Source: Mucidula mucida
Taxonomy: Eukaryota; Basidiomycota; Agaricomycetes; Agaricales; Physalacriaceae
Assembly (NCBI GenBank): GCA_015501055.1
Contig: JADNYV010000267.1
Coordinates: 1 to 48,329 of the forward strand
Length of the DNA: 48,329 nt
Reading direction: 5' to 3'
The position numbers and the translations under genes were made by a program. Below the pieces are notes generated by a model. The model saw nothing but the letters and a program-made list of their open reading frames with translations, ran no database searches and was not told the DNA's origin. Below are positions 10,014-21,675 of the stretch, in pieces (position 1 is the first letter of the stretch; each line of letters opens with the position of its first letter).

Positions 10014-11659
10014 GCAACGCTCGCTTTCTTCTTGGTGCACTGCAGTCAAACTGCGCCCAATCCAACAACATCTCATTGTCGTTCAAAAGCGGGCACTCAA
10101 TATGCCATCAATGCCAGTTAAGTTATTGCCGGTTTATGTTGAAACAACGTGGGCCCTCCATAGCTCTCTAAAGGACAAGGGTGTGCATCACTTATCAACT
10201 TGGCAGGATGTATTGACGACAGTTCAACAACAGGTGCAGACAATTTAGTTCACCACCTGCACGGGTTAACAACTCCAGCCCAATACTCGCAATGAATTTA
10301 CTCAAAGTCTCTTCTTTCTTAGCACTATACGTTTCCAAACGCTCCCCTCTGACCTGACGGTCTACTCATGATCTTCCGCACACCCCTCCCAAGGCACATG
10401 TTGACCAACAAACGCTCTTGCGGACCAAACACCAAATTGCTCACATAGGGCTTCGACCCCAACTTATTAGAGTTCTTCGTCGCTTCCAAAGCCTCTTCCT
10501 CTGTCCCCTCCCTCTAGCAGGGCTTGCGGTAAAGCTGCCACCTTCTTTGTCTTCATAATTGGCTCCGTTGTCCTGTGACATCGAGGACACGAGCCGGACG
10601 ACAACATGTGTCGGTGGTTTTCGCTGGCTCAACCATCAACTGCCTCTTCTGTGCCCGTAATCTCAGTCTGGATTAACTGCTGTCAAGGCACCCGGGAGTT
10701 TATTGGTCTTGAAACAATCTCTATCCGTGCCACCATGTTGTTCTTTATACCCCAAGGCCTCCACTAGTAGCACCAATTGTTTTCAAAGACCCTTGCAATG
10801 CTACGTTGCATCCGGAATATGTCACTACATATCTACATGACGGTAACAAAGATTGAATTAACAAGAACCATTGAAGTGAGTTTTTGTCTCCTTCTGAATA
10901 TATCATTTATGAATAACCACTTTATTAGCTCGTACTATGCCGCACACGTCTCCCAAAATCCCCTGTTTATTAGAATAGTTGCTTCTTCAAACATTCTCTT
11001 TGCCATTGACTCAGCACACATTAGCGCCCACTGCAAGTGCCATCTGTATCCTGGAGTTTCACATGTTTCACTCCCTTCCTTGCCCAAGTGTTCATCAAGC
11101 TTTGTATATAGCGAGCGGTCTAGCCGATACACTTCATACTGTAAACACACATTTACGACAGTAGTGCACGTCATTCCATGTTAATCATGTGGGCTTTCTC
11201 AGTTCTGCCTGCTGTAACTAGACACCGGTATGAGTCCAACCAAGCAGAGTAATATTGGTGTGACATTCCAGCACGTCGTGAGAAAATACCTTTCCATTGG
11301 GTAGCCTTTTCTTCATCATCCTTGCACCATAACACTATGCATAACTTCAGATTGACTATGCAATACTTAAACAAGAGTCCGGCTCTATCTCCATTGCATT
11401 CATTAGAATTTGAACTGTGTTGGTGTATGTCCATAACATGTTCGCGCTCTGTCTTTCATTCACTACAGACAGTTGTTGACCGGATCCCCGGTTACGACCA
11501 GTAACACCTTTCCGGGTATTGTCGAGCCTGAGATAGATCAAACACCGGTGTTTTTCTCTGCTCTCCTTCTCTTCTTTTCATCATGATACCAATGTGACAT
11601 TTTTCCGCCTTATAACCAATACCACAACATAACCTCCCCAGGCCACGTCCATCGACACA
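10014..11659. other. Relic sequence without a supported gene
   Basis: No gene is supported. On the minus strand, 10770-10300 contains long but broken coding-like stretches, and near 10765 reads AACAATTGGTGCTACTAG, which resembles an LTR end followed by a primer-binding site. I see this only as a hint of another decayed retroelement. From 10780 to 11650 the sequence is AT-richer and holds no recognisable protein. The last about 60 bases are presumably promoter and 5' leader of the hydrolase gene. Confidence 0.35.
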
Positions 11660-12678
11660 ATGTCCAGCCCAGGAAGAATGCTCACCTCTGCTGATGACAC
11701 ACCCATCTACACAGATGTTACCGGGGACCCCACAAAACCTGCTCTCGTCTTCATACACGGGTTTGGGCTCTGTGCATTAGCCTTTGATGGGATATTTGAC
11801 AATACCAAGTGGTCAGAGTCTCTATACTTGGTGGGCACTGGGCTCATCCCCTTTTGCTATTGCTCAATAGTATGCACACAGGTCAGATACGACACGCGCG
11901 GGCACGGAAGGAGCGGGATGCCAACTGAGGCCTCTGCGTGGGAGTCGCGCTGCCTTGCGGAGGACTTTGATGCCGTCGTCGACGTGTTTGGGCTCACCAG
12001 ACCCTTTGTGCTAGCCTGGTACATGTCAGTTTTTCTTGCATTGCGGCTGCCACACCCTTACTATATAGTTTTTAGGAGCCTGGGTGGTACACCCTTTTCA
12101 GTTCAGTAAGCTACTTAACGTGACGTGGGCCTGCAGGTACTCACCTTGTTGATATATTGTTCGTGCACCCGGGTTCGTATTTATCTGGTGTGATACACCT
12201 CGCTGGGGTGCCCTACATGGCTGGTATCCCTATTGCGGGCACTCCCCTAGCACTCAACTGTCTCCCTCACCTCGCACAAACCACGGATGTCGTTGCGTAC
12301 CAAGAGGCCGCGATCAGGTTTGCAAGAGGGTGCTCCCCCAGCACTTTGTGGGGTGTGATCACGCAGCTGCTGGGGCAGATGATGATGCAGCCACGCGCAA
12401 TAATGCAGTACATCATTACGCGCACTCAGGATGAGAAGGGGTTCTTGAAAGCGGGAGCTGGAGGGTTGCCGTTCCTTTTGGTGGGTGGCACTGAGGATGT
12501 TATGATTGACTGGAAGGCAGCTGCGCCTCTCATGGATGGATTCACAAACAAGAAATATGTTGAGATTAAAGGTGAAGGTGCAGATCATATGCCATGGTTG
12601 ACACACTCCGACGAGATGCGGGGTCACATCGTCAGTTGGGTAGAGGAAGTCAGGAAATGTCCGGCTTCGAAGTATTAG
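11660..12678 (+). CDS. Alpha/beta hydrolase, four exons
   Basis: Exons 11660-11830, 11882-12018, 12076-12086 and 12137-12678 join in phase to 286 codons plus stop. The fold markers are in order: oxyanion FIHGFG (about residue 33), RYDTRGHGRSG, nucleophile elbow AWSLGG (Ser near 104), acid LVGGTEDV and catalytic histidine GADHMPW. The elbow begins with Ala where Gly is commoner. All three introns are 50-57 nt GT-AG. The third exon is only 11 nt and carries the Ser codon. Such enzymes hydrolyse small esters or related bonds; the substrate cannot be read. There is no signal peptide, so it is probably cytosolic. Confidence 0.88.
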
Positions 12679-13536
12679 TTTTTGGTCCAACACATACCCG
12701 TCGTGTAGCATCTTGCTCTAAGCAGCACTTGTTGAGTTAGTATACAGATTAGGGACTTGGTTAAGCATATAGCTTCTTATATACCGCCCTTCAATGGCAT
12801 CCGTAAGAATCTGTGTTCACACTGTTTTGTCCTTGTAAGAATGCTGCAACGCTATGCTGGTCCTGGATGCCGGGTACATCCATGCTAGGATTCTTGTCAA
12901 AGAACGATACAGGCCGGAAGACGACACTGAGGTGTTCAACAGGCATCCTAAACAGAATACGTGTGAGCGCGCGCACTGCTTAAGCATAAGCAGAGACTTA
13001 CACAGGCCAATCCTCCGGGTGTGGGATATGTGTCACACCTGTTAGAAGTTAAATCGCCGTCAAAGGTCAAGAAGCACAGACAACAACGGTGAGATACACC
13101 AGCAAATGCTCATTCTCTAGACTCTGCTCACCCTTAACCCACGTTGACGCTCACCTTATATGAGAGGCGCCTTGATAGGACAATGTCCAGGAATTTCTGA
13201 GAGGAAGATGGGTTAGAAAAAGATGGAGAAGAAAAGACGCGAAAACGAAGAGAATCAGACTAAATGGCACTGGCAAGTACACTGTGCGCCCCGTAGGACG
13301 CGTGTTCGCTGCGAACGAACAAGCTCTATTACTCGGCATGGTCGTGTAAGACGGGGAAGAGAATAAAGTCATCATAAAAAAATACTGGGAATGGTACGCA
13401 CCTCAGAATATCATGGATGTCAATCGGTGAAGAGAATGTTTGGTTATATTCTCGATTTCCGTCTCCGCTCTAAACTGCCGCCGGACCGAGCCGCAACACA
13501 GGCACGTGGTCCAACTTACTCTCGCGAGTCGCCACC
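12679..13536. other. Intergenic region
   Basis: No gene is supported between the hydrolase stop and the kinase-like start. Short open frames lack conserved motifs. The kinase-like ATG at 13537 sits in a strong context, GCCACCATGA. Confidence 0.5.
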
Positions 13537-15009
13537 ATGAACGCTCTGTGTCTTTCACTCGCCGGCGGCGTATTGGCCACCACCTACTTCCTCAGACCTG
13601 TTCGCTGGGTACGCGTCGATGGCTTCTGGGATTCAATACATTGGACAATCCGATCTTGGCTCTGGGACTACCCCGTCACACAGGATTATGGTGTTTGGTA
13701 CGCGGGCGACCCCAATGACAGAGAACTCTGGGAAAATGAAAGGAGACGACTACTGCGCATGTGGTGCTTCCTTCGGCTGTTCTTTGCTTCTCGTGGATAC
13801 CACCTATATGTCCCAAAAGATTCAGCCGACATTTTTAGTGATCTTGTCCCAACTACTACTAGGTCAAATGGAAAGTATTCATTTCCATTTGCGCCATGCC
13901 TATATAAAACAGACAAGGAAGCGGAATACTCCTTCTATGTAACAGTTTTCTTTAATTCAGTTACCTTGAATCTCTTCTAATTAGTCTTAGTCTCCACTCG
14001 TTTGGCCAGCAAGGGACAAGCTCGGACGAGATGTTATGATCAAGTAGGTCTGTCTTGTGCTCTGAGGTGTCTTCCTCATTTCTTGCAGAGCGATTTCTGG
14101 CTCCAACCCGACCAAAGAGCTACGAGCACTCCTTCTTTTACACTCAGATACCCTGCGAGACGATCCTCGAAATCATACTATACCCGTTCTTGAGTTCATC
14201 GAGTTTAATACTCAAGTGTTTGCTGTGATGCCAAGGCAAGTCTTCATTCCTCTTTCTCATCGACTAGTCCTGACCTGTTTAGATGGACGCGGGTAATTTA
14301 CGGTGATTTTGTAACGATCGGGGAATTGGTCCGTTACGGTCAAGCATTCTTCGAGGTCAGTTTGTTTGATTCTATGTGGTTTGTTTTGACCTCCTTGATC
14401 AGGCGACCGCCTTCCTTCATGAGCACAGTATCGCGCATGGCGATATTGATCGTCAAAATTTAGTTATGGATGTCATGGTTTCAAAGCCGGAAGGTCTATT
14501 TAGTCCTGGCTTCGCGGGCGTGCGTGGGCCTGAACGCAAGTACGCCTTCATTGACTTCGAGACGGCAATACTGCCGGCTCCTTTATCCGATGGCAACAGT
14601 CCCAACGCACCTGCGCCCGAGTTCGCGCGCGCCTCAAAGAGTGACGTTGACCGCTTGGCCTCAACTCTTGAGGTCCATCTTCGGGTGAGCAACATTGCGA
14701 TGAGTTTAAGAATTCGTCTTTAATGCTCGCTGTCAGTGCATTGAGGACGTTCTTCCTGACCTTGGAACACTTTTAGATTCTATGAAGCGTTGTGAAGATC
14801 CGCATCAGCCCACTGCTGCTGCTGCACTCTCTCGTTACGAAAAAATCTGCAGCTTCCTAAGCATGAATGACATGGAACGTGAGGTCAAAGCGATCTGGTG
14901 GGCCAATGGTAGGGATGTACCTTTCGATGCTACGACCAAAATGCCTGATCTCTTGACAGGACAACTCAGATATCGCGCATCTTCGCCGGTGTACGTCTCG
15001 GACTGCTGA
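13537..15009 (+). CDS. Kinase-like protein with degenerate active site
   Basis: Six exons (13537-13938, 13991-14043, 14089-14235, 14283-14355, 14403-14684, 14737-15009) join in phase to 409 codons. The protein has an N-terminal hydrophobic stretch, then a protein-kinase-like fold resembling groups expanded in mushrooms. MIKAISG supplies the likely ATP-binding Lys; HEHSIAHGDIDRQNLVMD is the catalytic loop with HGD in place of HRD; FIDFETA replaces DFG with DFE. These changes suggest weak or absent catalysis. Intron 3 (14236-14282) starts GCAAGT, a GC-AG intron. Its last exon is duplicated in inverted form at 40.1-40.4 kb. The SH3-like remnant and the GTPase follow on the same strand. Confidence 0.82.
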
Positions 15010-15377
15010 TACAAACACTTGTAATCCAGCGATTATCGCGGTGACCAATTTTATACGTTCTCGCGGTAGCTTCGACATGGGAACTTGCTATGAGTACGTG
15101 TATCCGTTAAGCCATCTCATAGGCGACGTCGAATCCCCCACTAAGCTTCAATCACGTAGATATTGAAACTCCTCCGAAGTCTCATAATCGATTCTCTGAT
15201 TCTGATCTGGTATCTTTTGTCAGATGCACCGACAAAGCTCCACACGAGGGACGTGCGCCAGGCTTGTACCTAAAAGTGTACGCTCAGTCAGATCTGACAA
15301 CATCTAACTTTGGGAAACCTCGCCGCCTGCTGATCCTTGGATAGCTTTGCATCCTACAGTCACCGTTCTTCCCTGCC

Positions 15378-15510
15378 ATGTCTTCACATCCGCCAGCACG
15401 GGTATCTATCTGCAATCTCTCGATTCGTAAACAGCTTCTCAATGTGATGTATACACGCAATTCGGCGATGGAGGCGATGGAGATACCGTGAAGCTCGTAT
15501 CAGCCTGCGG
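15378..15510 (+). pseudogene. SH3-like small gene, copy 1, truncated
   Basis: The ATG at 15378 and first eight codons (MSSHPPAR) match the gene at 40962-40636, followed by a homologous intron from 15402. The intron's acceptor reads GCAA where copies 2 and 3 have AG, and the second exon stops after about 12 codons, where sequence from further upstream of the GTPase gene is joined. Nothing downstream of that survives, so it is non-functional. Confidence 0.7.
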
Positions 15511-15633
15511 GCACCAATGACTAGTATCGAACTGTATCAGTCAAGATGCAAGCATTGGGATCTAGCATTGATTTCATAAGGTACCTGTCTCTCGCCTGGA
15601 CCTGCGCTTCTCGCGACGTCCTGTGGTCATACA

Positions 15634-15660
15634 GAAGTCATCATTTAATGTGATGACTTC
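15634..15660. promoter_or_regulatory. Conserved palindrome upstream of the GTPase gene
   Basis: GAAGTCATCA and TGATGACTTC are separated by seven bases, 115 bp before the GTPase ATG. The same dyad occurs at 38518-38544 in the inverted copy, where the arms are 11 bp with a 5-base spacer. It could be a dimer-binding operator; no function is known. Confidence 0.4.
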
Positions 15661-15774
15661 GAGGGTCGGCCGATTCCCAAGTTTAAGTACTGAACGTGTT
15701 GAACACATGCTGAACTCGACTGGCTACACTCTCTTGCCCACCTTCTACGCTCAGCCGAGAAGAATATCCTCGAA

Positions 15775-18327
15775 ATGTCGCTAGTCCCGCCCTCTTGGAT
15801 GAGCTGGAGGTACGTCTATGACTCTAGGTATCGTAGCTATGGCGATTGATGCTCGGATGGAACGTAGGCGTTTCAATAGCTCTGCTCCACGTCCAAGTAT
15901 TCCTGCGGCTCCCCCTGCCGACTCAAGCACCAAGACAACGCGTAACGATCAAGATGCCACCGAACCTGAGCCCCCTCGTCCCCGGAGGACGAATCCGCCA
16001 TCAGGTGAGCGACTTATGATGTTGCCCGGGTGTGACCTATTCGAATACTTAGGTCTCTCACGGACTCCCCTACTGAGCAGGCGAACGACTCAATTGACGA
16101 TGATACTGCCTCCCTTGATGGTAGCTTCGTGAAGCTTGAACCGGACGCCCAAGATATCGCACCTAGTGCGGTTGATGATGATACTCCCAAGTAAACCATT
16201 GTTGTCCGACTCAATGACTTGTCTGAGCTCCTTCAGGTTGACCCCGACCGTCAGAGATTCGTCTAATGCGCTCGATGAAGCCAATATCGTGCCCGACGTG
16301 AAAGGCAGCGTTCTGCATCATGCCGAAGGAGAACTAGTCGACCTCGAACGATCGAATAGCAGCGAAGGGTTCGGACTTTTCATTTCGTACAAGTACTCGA
16401 CGTTAACGTTTGCGCAGTGGTTTGGCTTCAAACGAACGGGAACCTGTTCATGATGTCATGATATCTTTAGAACCAAGCTCGTTAGAACTTCAAGGTCCTA
16501 TGGATGATGATCTGACTGAAAGGCATGTGCCTTCCTTTCCACTCTTTCAACATCTGACAATACCATTCTTTGCAGAGAGGATGCCTACGATACACTTTCT
16601 GTTCCGAACGAGACATCCCGATGTTGCTGAGTTTGTTGACCCAATTCCTCTTGCAAACTTTGAACCGACCAAGTTAGTCTTTCGCGCCTGTAGCTTCCGT
16701 CTCTGAGACTCATTCTGACACAATAGCGCGCCACAATCCTTGATGCATGGCGTCATCCATACCGTGAAGAACCGTTCCGAACTTACCATCTTGTTGGTTG
16801 GAGAAACGGGCGTTGGGAAAACCAGCTTTCTCTCACTCCTTGCGAACATTGTGGAGGGACGGCGCCCAGACACATTTGTACAGGCCCACTACCAGTCCAA
16901 TGAGGCGGGCGGAAGTTGTGCCGGTAGCCAGACTCAGGAAGCCATGGTGTACGAATTCCGAAGTCGCAATGGGATCCTTGTGCGCGTGCTCGATACTCCA
17001 GGTCTAGCCGATACGCGGGGCCTTGCTTTGGATGACCTCCACAAGAAGAGCATCGCGAACGCCATCCAACAGCATATTACCACCATCCACGCGGTCATTA
17101 TCCTCGCGAATGGCACGCTTGCACGCCTCGGCATCGCCACCGATTACGCGCTGACCACGCTTTCTTCGATATTTCCGAGGTCGTTAGAAAAGAACATCTC
17201 CTTCGTCTTCACCAACGTCAGTAACCCTCTCCAATGGAACTTTCAGTCGGAAACTATTCCCCAATTCCTCCATGACGCACATTCTTTCACGATTGATAAC
17301 CCTTTCGCGATGGAGATGCGGCTGCGGCAATTATGTGAGCTCCCACAAAGGCCTGAGTTCGAAAAGCGAATGCGGCCGTCTGTGCACAATACCTACACAG
17401 AGACCATTGACGAACTCGTCTCGTTATTCAATTGGCTCAATGAACTGGAACCGCAGCCGACCACAGAGATTCTGACGCTGTACCAACAAGTCCAGGACAT
17501 CGAGACGCGTATCGAGGACGCGTTGGCGTCCATGGAACAGGACAGTACTAAGAGGAGAGAAGTCGAGAAGATCAAAGCGACCGCAGCGAAGCATGGTGTT
17601 GTATGTGACCTTACGTTCTTTCCATCCTTCGTTGACTCTATGTTAGAGCATGAAGACCTATGAGGCATACGAGAAGGTTATCAGCAGACCAATCTGGTCG
17701 CAGGTCGAAACATCTCGCCACAACACGCTCTGCACTGTCCCAGGTTGCTATTCCAACTGTCATCAACCTTGCAACCTCGAGTTCTCCCTTGATCCAGAAA
17801 GCATGAATTCTTGTAGTGCTATGGGCTTCTCGAGGTTTCGGCTTAGCAGCGATGGGAAGAAATGTGAAATTTGTTCTCACAAACCCGACCAGCATCGCCA
17901 TTTCAACGCTGTCTGGCAGAATAAAAACGAGGAGCAGATCAGTGTCGACGAGGACGCGAAGGCGAAATATTTGACGGCGAAGTCCGAGAAGCAGAGACAG
18001 GAGTTACTACTGGAAGAAATGGAGACGCAGCTTCAAAAATTCTCGGCGCGTATCAAGGAGCAGACGTTGGAGATTGGCAGACTTGCCGAGCAGTACTCGA
18101 AAATCTCGCTGTCGGGCAATATGTCTGCCCAGATCGAGAAAGCCATTCGAATGCTCGAATTGCATCAAGAAACTATGCGAGCCAAGGGAACAAGCGAGGA
18201 AGCGACGGAATTGGAGAGAGCTGTGAAATTCTTGCGAGACAAGCTGAGTGTTCTCAAGAAGGCTGCCCATGATCGTGCAACCAATTTAACAGGGAAGGTA
18301 GTCGATTTTATCCTTTCTGCATGGTGA
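15775..18327 (+). CDS. AIG1/GIMAP-type P-loop GTPase with Cys/His cluster and coiled coil
   Basis: The confident part is exons 16743-17600 and 17647-18327 (512 codons). It has a P-loop GETGVGKTS near residue 22, switch II DTPGLADTRG, and FVFTNVSN where classical GTPases have N/TKxD. Then come a Cys/His-rich segment (HNTLCTVPGCYSNCH...CEICSHKPDQHRH), probably zinc-binding, and a C-terminal coiled coil from about residue 390. Upstream exons 15775-15809, 15868-16004, 16053-16190, 16237-16368 and 16418 to about 16680 encode an acidic, disordered N-terminus. One base appears missing near 15982, and the join to 16743 is unresolved. Related GTPases act at membranes in immunity in animals and plants; the fungal role is unknown. 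Confidence 0.8.
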
Positions 18328-18639
18328 ACAGTACTTGTATTCTCAGCGATCCTCCACAATGGTTATCTCGGAGCATCGTATGCGTATCTCCTTTGTCTGT
18401 TGTGTATTATTCGTATTCAGAAAAAGATTCTGCGGGAGTTTGCGCCACATCAAACCGACTCTTGTAAATGAAAATAAGTTGCGTATAGAGGGATACAAAT
18501 ATCATGTACATAGGATACAACTAATATGACGATAATGTAACAGTGGGAATCGATAGCAAGAACTGAGTGGCGATAATATATGAATTTGACAAGGGAGATA
18601 TGATGTCCGTAGAATCATTACTTCGAGGGTAGAGTGAGA

Positions 18640-19998
18640 TCAAAAATCTTCGTCTAGCGTGCTATAGGTTATGTCAGCGTCAGTTTGCCACGAAATGAAT
18701 GCGTCGTACAAGAGCTTGGTCTGAACCTGGTCGACAGTCCCAGTCATGTTCATGTTTGCTTTTGAGTAATCCGAGACACGCTTCTCAAAGAAGTTGGTCT
18801 TCCCTTGAAGAGAGATCATGTCCATGAAGTCGAAAGGGTTTGTTGCGTTGTAGACTTTGTCGTTTCCCAGAGCGACCAGAAGATGATCGGCAACAAACTC
18901 GATGTATTGTCGCATTAACGCGGCGTTCATTCCAATCAGTCCAACGGGTAAGGCATCTAAGAGTTCAATTAATATTAAAGTAGCCTATATTGGAAGAGCG
19001 GACGACATACCAGTCAGAAAATCTTGCTCGATTTTGACAGCGTCTGTGATAATGCGCTGTACAACCAAGGGATGCGGTCGACGTTTGAGATGAGAGAAGA
19101 GTAGGCAGGCGAAATCTGTATGCATGCCCTCATCGCGACTGATGAGCTCATTGGAGAAAGTCAATCCCGGCATGAGTCCCCGCTTCTTCAGCCAAAAGAT
19201 TGAGGCGAAAGACCCGGAGAAGAAGATACCCTCGACTGCGGCGAAAGCCACCAGACGTTCAGCGAAACTCGACCGCTTGTCAGATATCCAGTGGAGAGCC
19301 CAATCCGCCTTGCGTTTGACACAGGGAATAGTCTCTACGGCGTCGAAGAGGTACTCGCGTTGGCTCGGGTCCTTGATATAAGTGTCGATCAAGAGGGAAT
19401 AAGTCTCGGAGTGTATGTTCTCCATCATGATTTGGAAACCGTAGAAACAGCGAGCTTCTGCTGCCTGAACTTCACTAGAAAACCGTTCGACGAGGTTCTC
19501 ATTGACAATTCCATCCGAGGCAGCGAAGAAGGCGAGGACATGTGAGATGAAGTGTTTTTCGTTATCGTTCAGACGGTTATGCCAGTCGTACAGGTCGACC
19601 TGCAGGTCCATTTCCTCTGCCGTCCAGAACGAGGACTCCGCTTTCTTGTACATCTTCCATATCTTGTACAAAATTAGCGAATTGGGACGCACAAAGCTAT
19701 TTTAAAGCGCACTTCGGGATATTGTATGGGGAAAAGGACGAAGCGACGCTTTGACTCTTTCAGTAATGGTTCTTCTGCTGGTTAAGATGTCAGTACAATT
19801 GCGGCCAGCTCCGAAGAATCACCAACATTCTGGCAGGTCTACATCTCCCACGTATAGACGGCGCAAGTCTTCAAAGTCTTCCGAGGTACTCATTTCTTCT
19901 TCTAGTTCGTCTTGAAAGAGGCCTCCCGCGTGTTGTTGGGAACCATTCACCAAATTTGCACAGTGTTTTGAGAAGGAGGGCAATGGCATCACAGACAT
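18640..19998 (-). CDS. RNR2: Ribonucleotide reductase small subunit (R2)
   Basis: Exons 19998-19827, 19777-19713, 19662-19011 and 18956-18640 join in phase to 401 codons. R2 holds the diiron-tyrosyl radical that R1 uses to make deoxynucleotides. Iron ligands are recognisable in [22 protein letters not shown] and [11 protein letters not shown]; the radical Tyr is in SETYSLL. The C-terminus TYSTLDEDF is the tail that docks on R1. The start at 19998 gives a normal variable N-terminus ahead of the conserved EEPLLKES. Intron 1 has a weak donor, GTTGGT. The gene diverges from the quinone oxidoreductase across 358 bp. A 16-base inverted repeat links its upstream region to exon 2. Confidence 0.95.
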
Positions 19999-20356
19999 TT
20001 CCTGAATTCAGCTGAGTTTCTACACGCCAGGCCTGGAGATGTGGCGTACAGAATCTGCTGTTTATTGCAGGAGGTAAGGAGTGTCAAAGCGTCGCTTCCG
20101 AAGGTGGGGGAAAATTTCAAGTCATCGCGACCAGCCGATCTCGTGATCGGAGATCTTCCCCTGGTGTGGCTGTGCGACTTTCACAGCGGAACGGCTCTCT
20201 TCCGATAGTCAGGAGTACCAGCTCAGTAAGCCAAATGTTACTTGAACTGAGGCGATTTTGACGAATCCAGCAGTGTTCACGCTATATCGACGTACCTCTC
20301 GGCTTGCTACTCTCAGAACTATCCAACTTCACCGTCACCTCTCAGCTGCTTCTGCC
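19999..20356. promoter_or_regulatory. Divergent promoter region, R2 and quinone oxidoreductase
   Basis: These 358 bp separate two divergent starts, so they must hold both promoters. No clear TATA box was seen. The stretch contains the dyad CCGATC-TCGT-GATCGG near 20136, and a 16-base sequence at 20083-20098 exactly complementary to 19740-19755 in exon 2 of the R2 gene. Confidence 0.6.
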
Positions 20357-21675
20357 ATGTCTTTACCTTCTACTGTTGAGGCAGTAACAATTGCCAAGGT
20401 GAGTGTGTGTCTCTTATATTGATCACGCTTGACATCGCTGCTCAGACTGGCGACTTCGACGTTATCGAAAAGACGACCAAGCCTTTCCCCAAGGTTGACT
20501 CGGACCACATTGTAATCAAGGTAGGAAACGTGTTATTGACTCTGATGATCTGGTCTTATTATGGTACAGACTGAGTACTTCGGTGTCAACTTCATTGATA
20601 CCTACTTCCGGTGCGTTACTGGACCATTCTATCAGTCCATCTGACAGAATCCTTACAGCAAAGGGTTGTACCCCATCAAAGAATTCCCTGCTATCATCGG
20701 GCAAGAAGTCTCTGGAACGATTGTTGCACTTCCCACCGATGAAAAGGTCTTGAACGATCCAGACTACAAGGCTAGGAAGTACTCCGTTGGATCTAAAGTT
20801 ACCGGTGTGAGTTTCCTTTACTCGTAGATTGTGCCTTCCGCTCATGAAGAAGTAGAACGAGACAGGAATCCACGCTTCTTATGTATCGATTCCTTGGAAG
20901 AAAGCCAGCGTCATACCTGATGCGATTAGCACCAAGGTTGCCGTCGCGGCCTACGTCCAAGCCATGACCGCCATAACCTTCATGACCGAAGCGTACAACG
21001 TATCCCAAGGAGACGTTGTCCTTATTCACACCGTCGCTGGTGGACTTGGTTTGCACTTGACACAATACGCGAAACATCGTGGTGCTACTGTGATTGGCAC
21101 TACGTCGAGCAAGGAGAAGGCGGAGGTCGCAAAGGCGCATGGTGCCGATCATGTCATCCTTTACACATCGGAGAACACTGTGGATCGAGTTTTGGAGCTA
21201 ACCAATGGGGAGGGCGTGCATGCTATCTTCGATGGCGTCGGGAAGGACACGTGAGTAGATATACCCTCGACAGACCTTTTCCTGACATTCTCTCGAAGCT
21301 TCGAGAACAATTTCAAAATAATCAGACGCAAGGGAACACTTGTAAGTATCGGAAACGCCTCCGGTGCTGTACTTCCATTCCCGCCGTTGCAACTTTCGCC
21401 GAAGAATGTGAAGCTCGTTCGTCCCATGTACGTCGTTTTCTATCGGCCTACCTGTCTGCTTACACGTTTCGACTAGTGTTAACAACTACGCCTTTACTCC
21501 CTCGGAGATTTTGCATTACACGACGGAGCTGTATGATCTCATTGGACGTGGGATCCTTAAGGTGAACATCTATAAGGAATATTCATTCACTGCCGAGGGT
21601 GTTCAGCAAGCGCAGAAGGACTTGGTGGGTGGAAAGACAACTGGAAAGCTCGTCGTTGACGTCAACGCGTCGTAA
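20357..21675 (+). CDS. NADPH:quinone oxidoreductase (zeta-crystallin type)
   Basis: Seven exons (20357-20398, 20446-20520, 20570-20610, 20659-20806, 20856-21250, 21299-21427, 21477-21675) join in phase to 342 codons, the usual length for this medium-chain reductase family. EYFGVNFIDTY and GQEVSGTI mark the N-terminal GroES-like domain; HTVAGGLGLHL is the dinucleotide-binding loop, and there are no zinc-ligand cysteines. It would reduce quinones one electron at a time using NADPH in the cytosol, as yeast Zta1 does. All six introns are 47-49 nt GT-AG. There is no sign of decay. Confidence 0.93.

Larger units (their letters stand above)
14795..16884 (+). repeat. Left arm of large inverted duplication
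   Basis: This arm covers the last exon of the kinase-like gene, an intergenic stretch, the SH3-like remnant and the 5' half of the GTPase gene as far as just after the P-loop. It matches 37394-40380 in reverse complement. Identity by eye is about 99% over 14795-15075, then roughly 80-88%. Relative to the right arm it lacks about 1 kb around 15540. Confidence 0.85.

Noticed and set aside
16014..16284. TAA after TPK at 16191 as a nonsense mutation in the GTPase gene
   Set aside because: Both duplicated copies share it, and it lies inside a good 46-nt intron (GTAAAC...CTTCAG) that keeps the frame.
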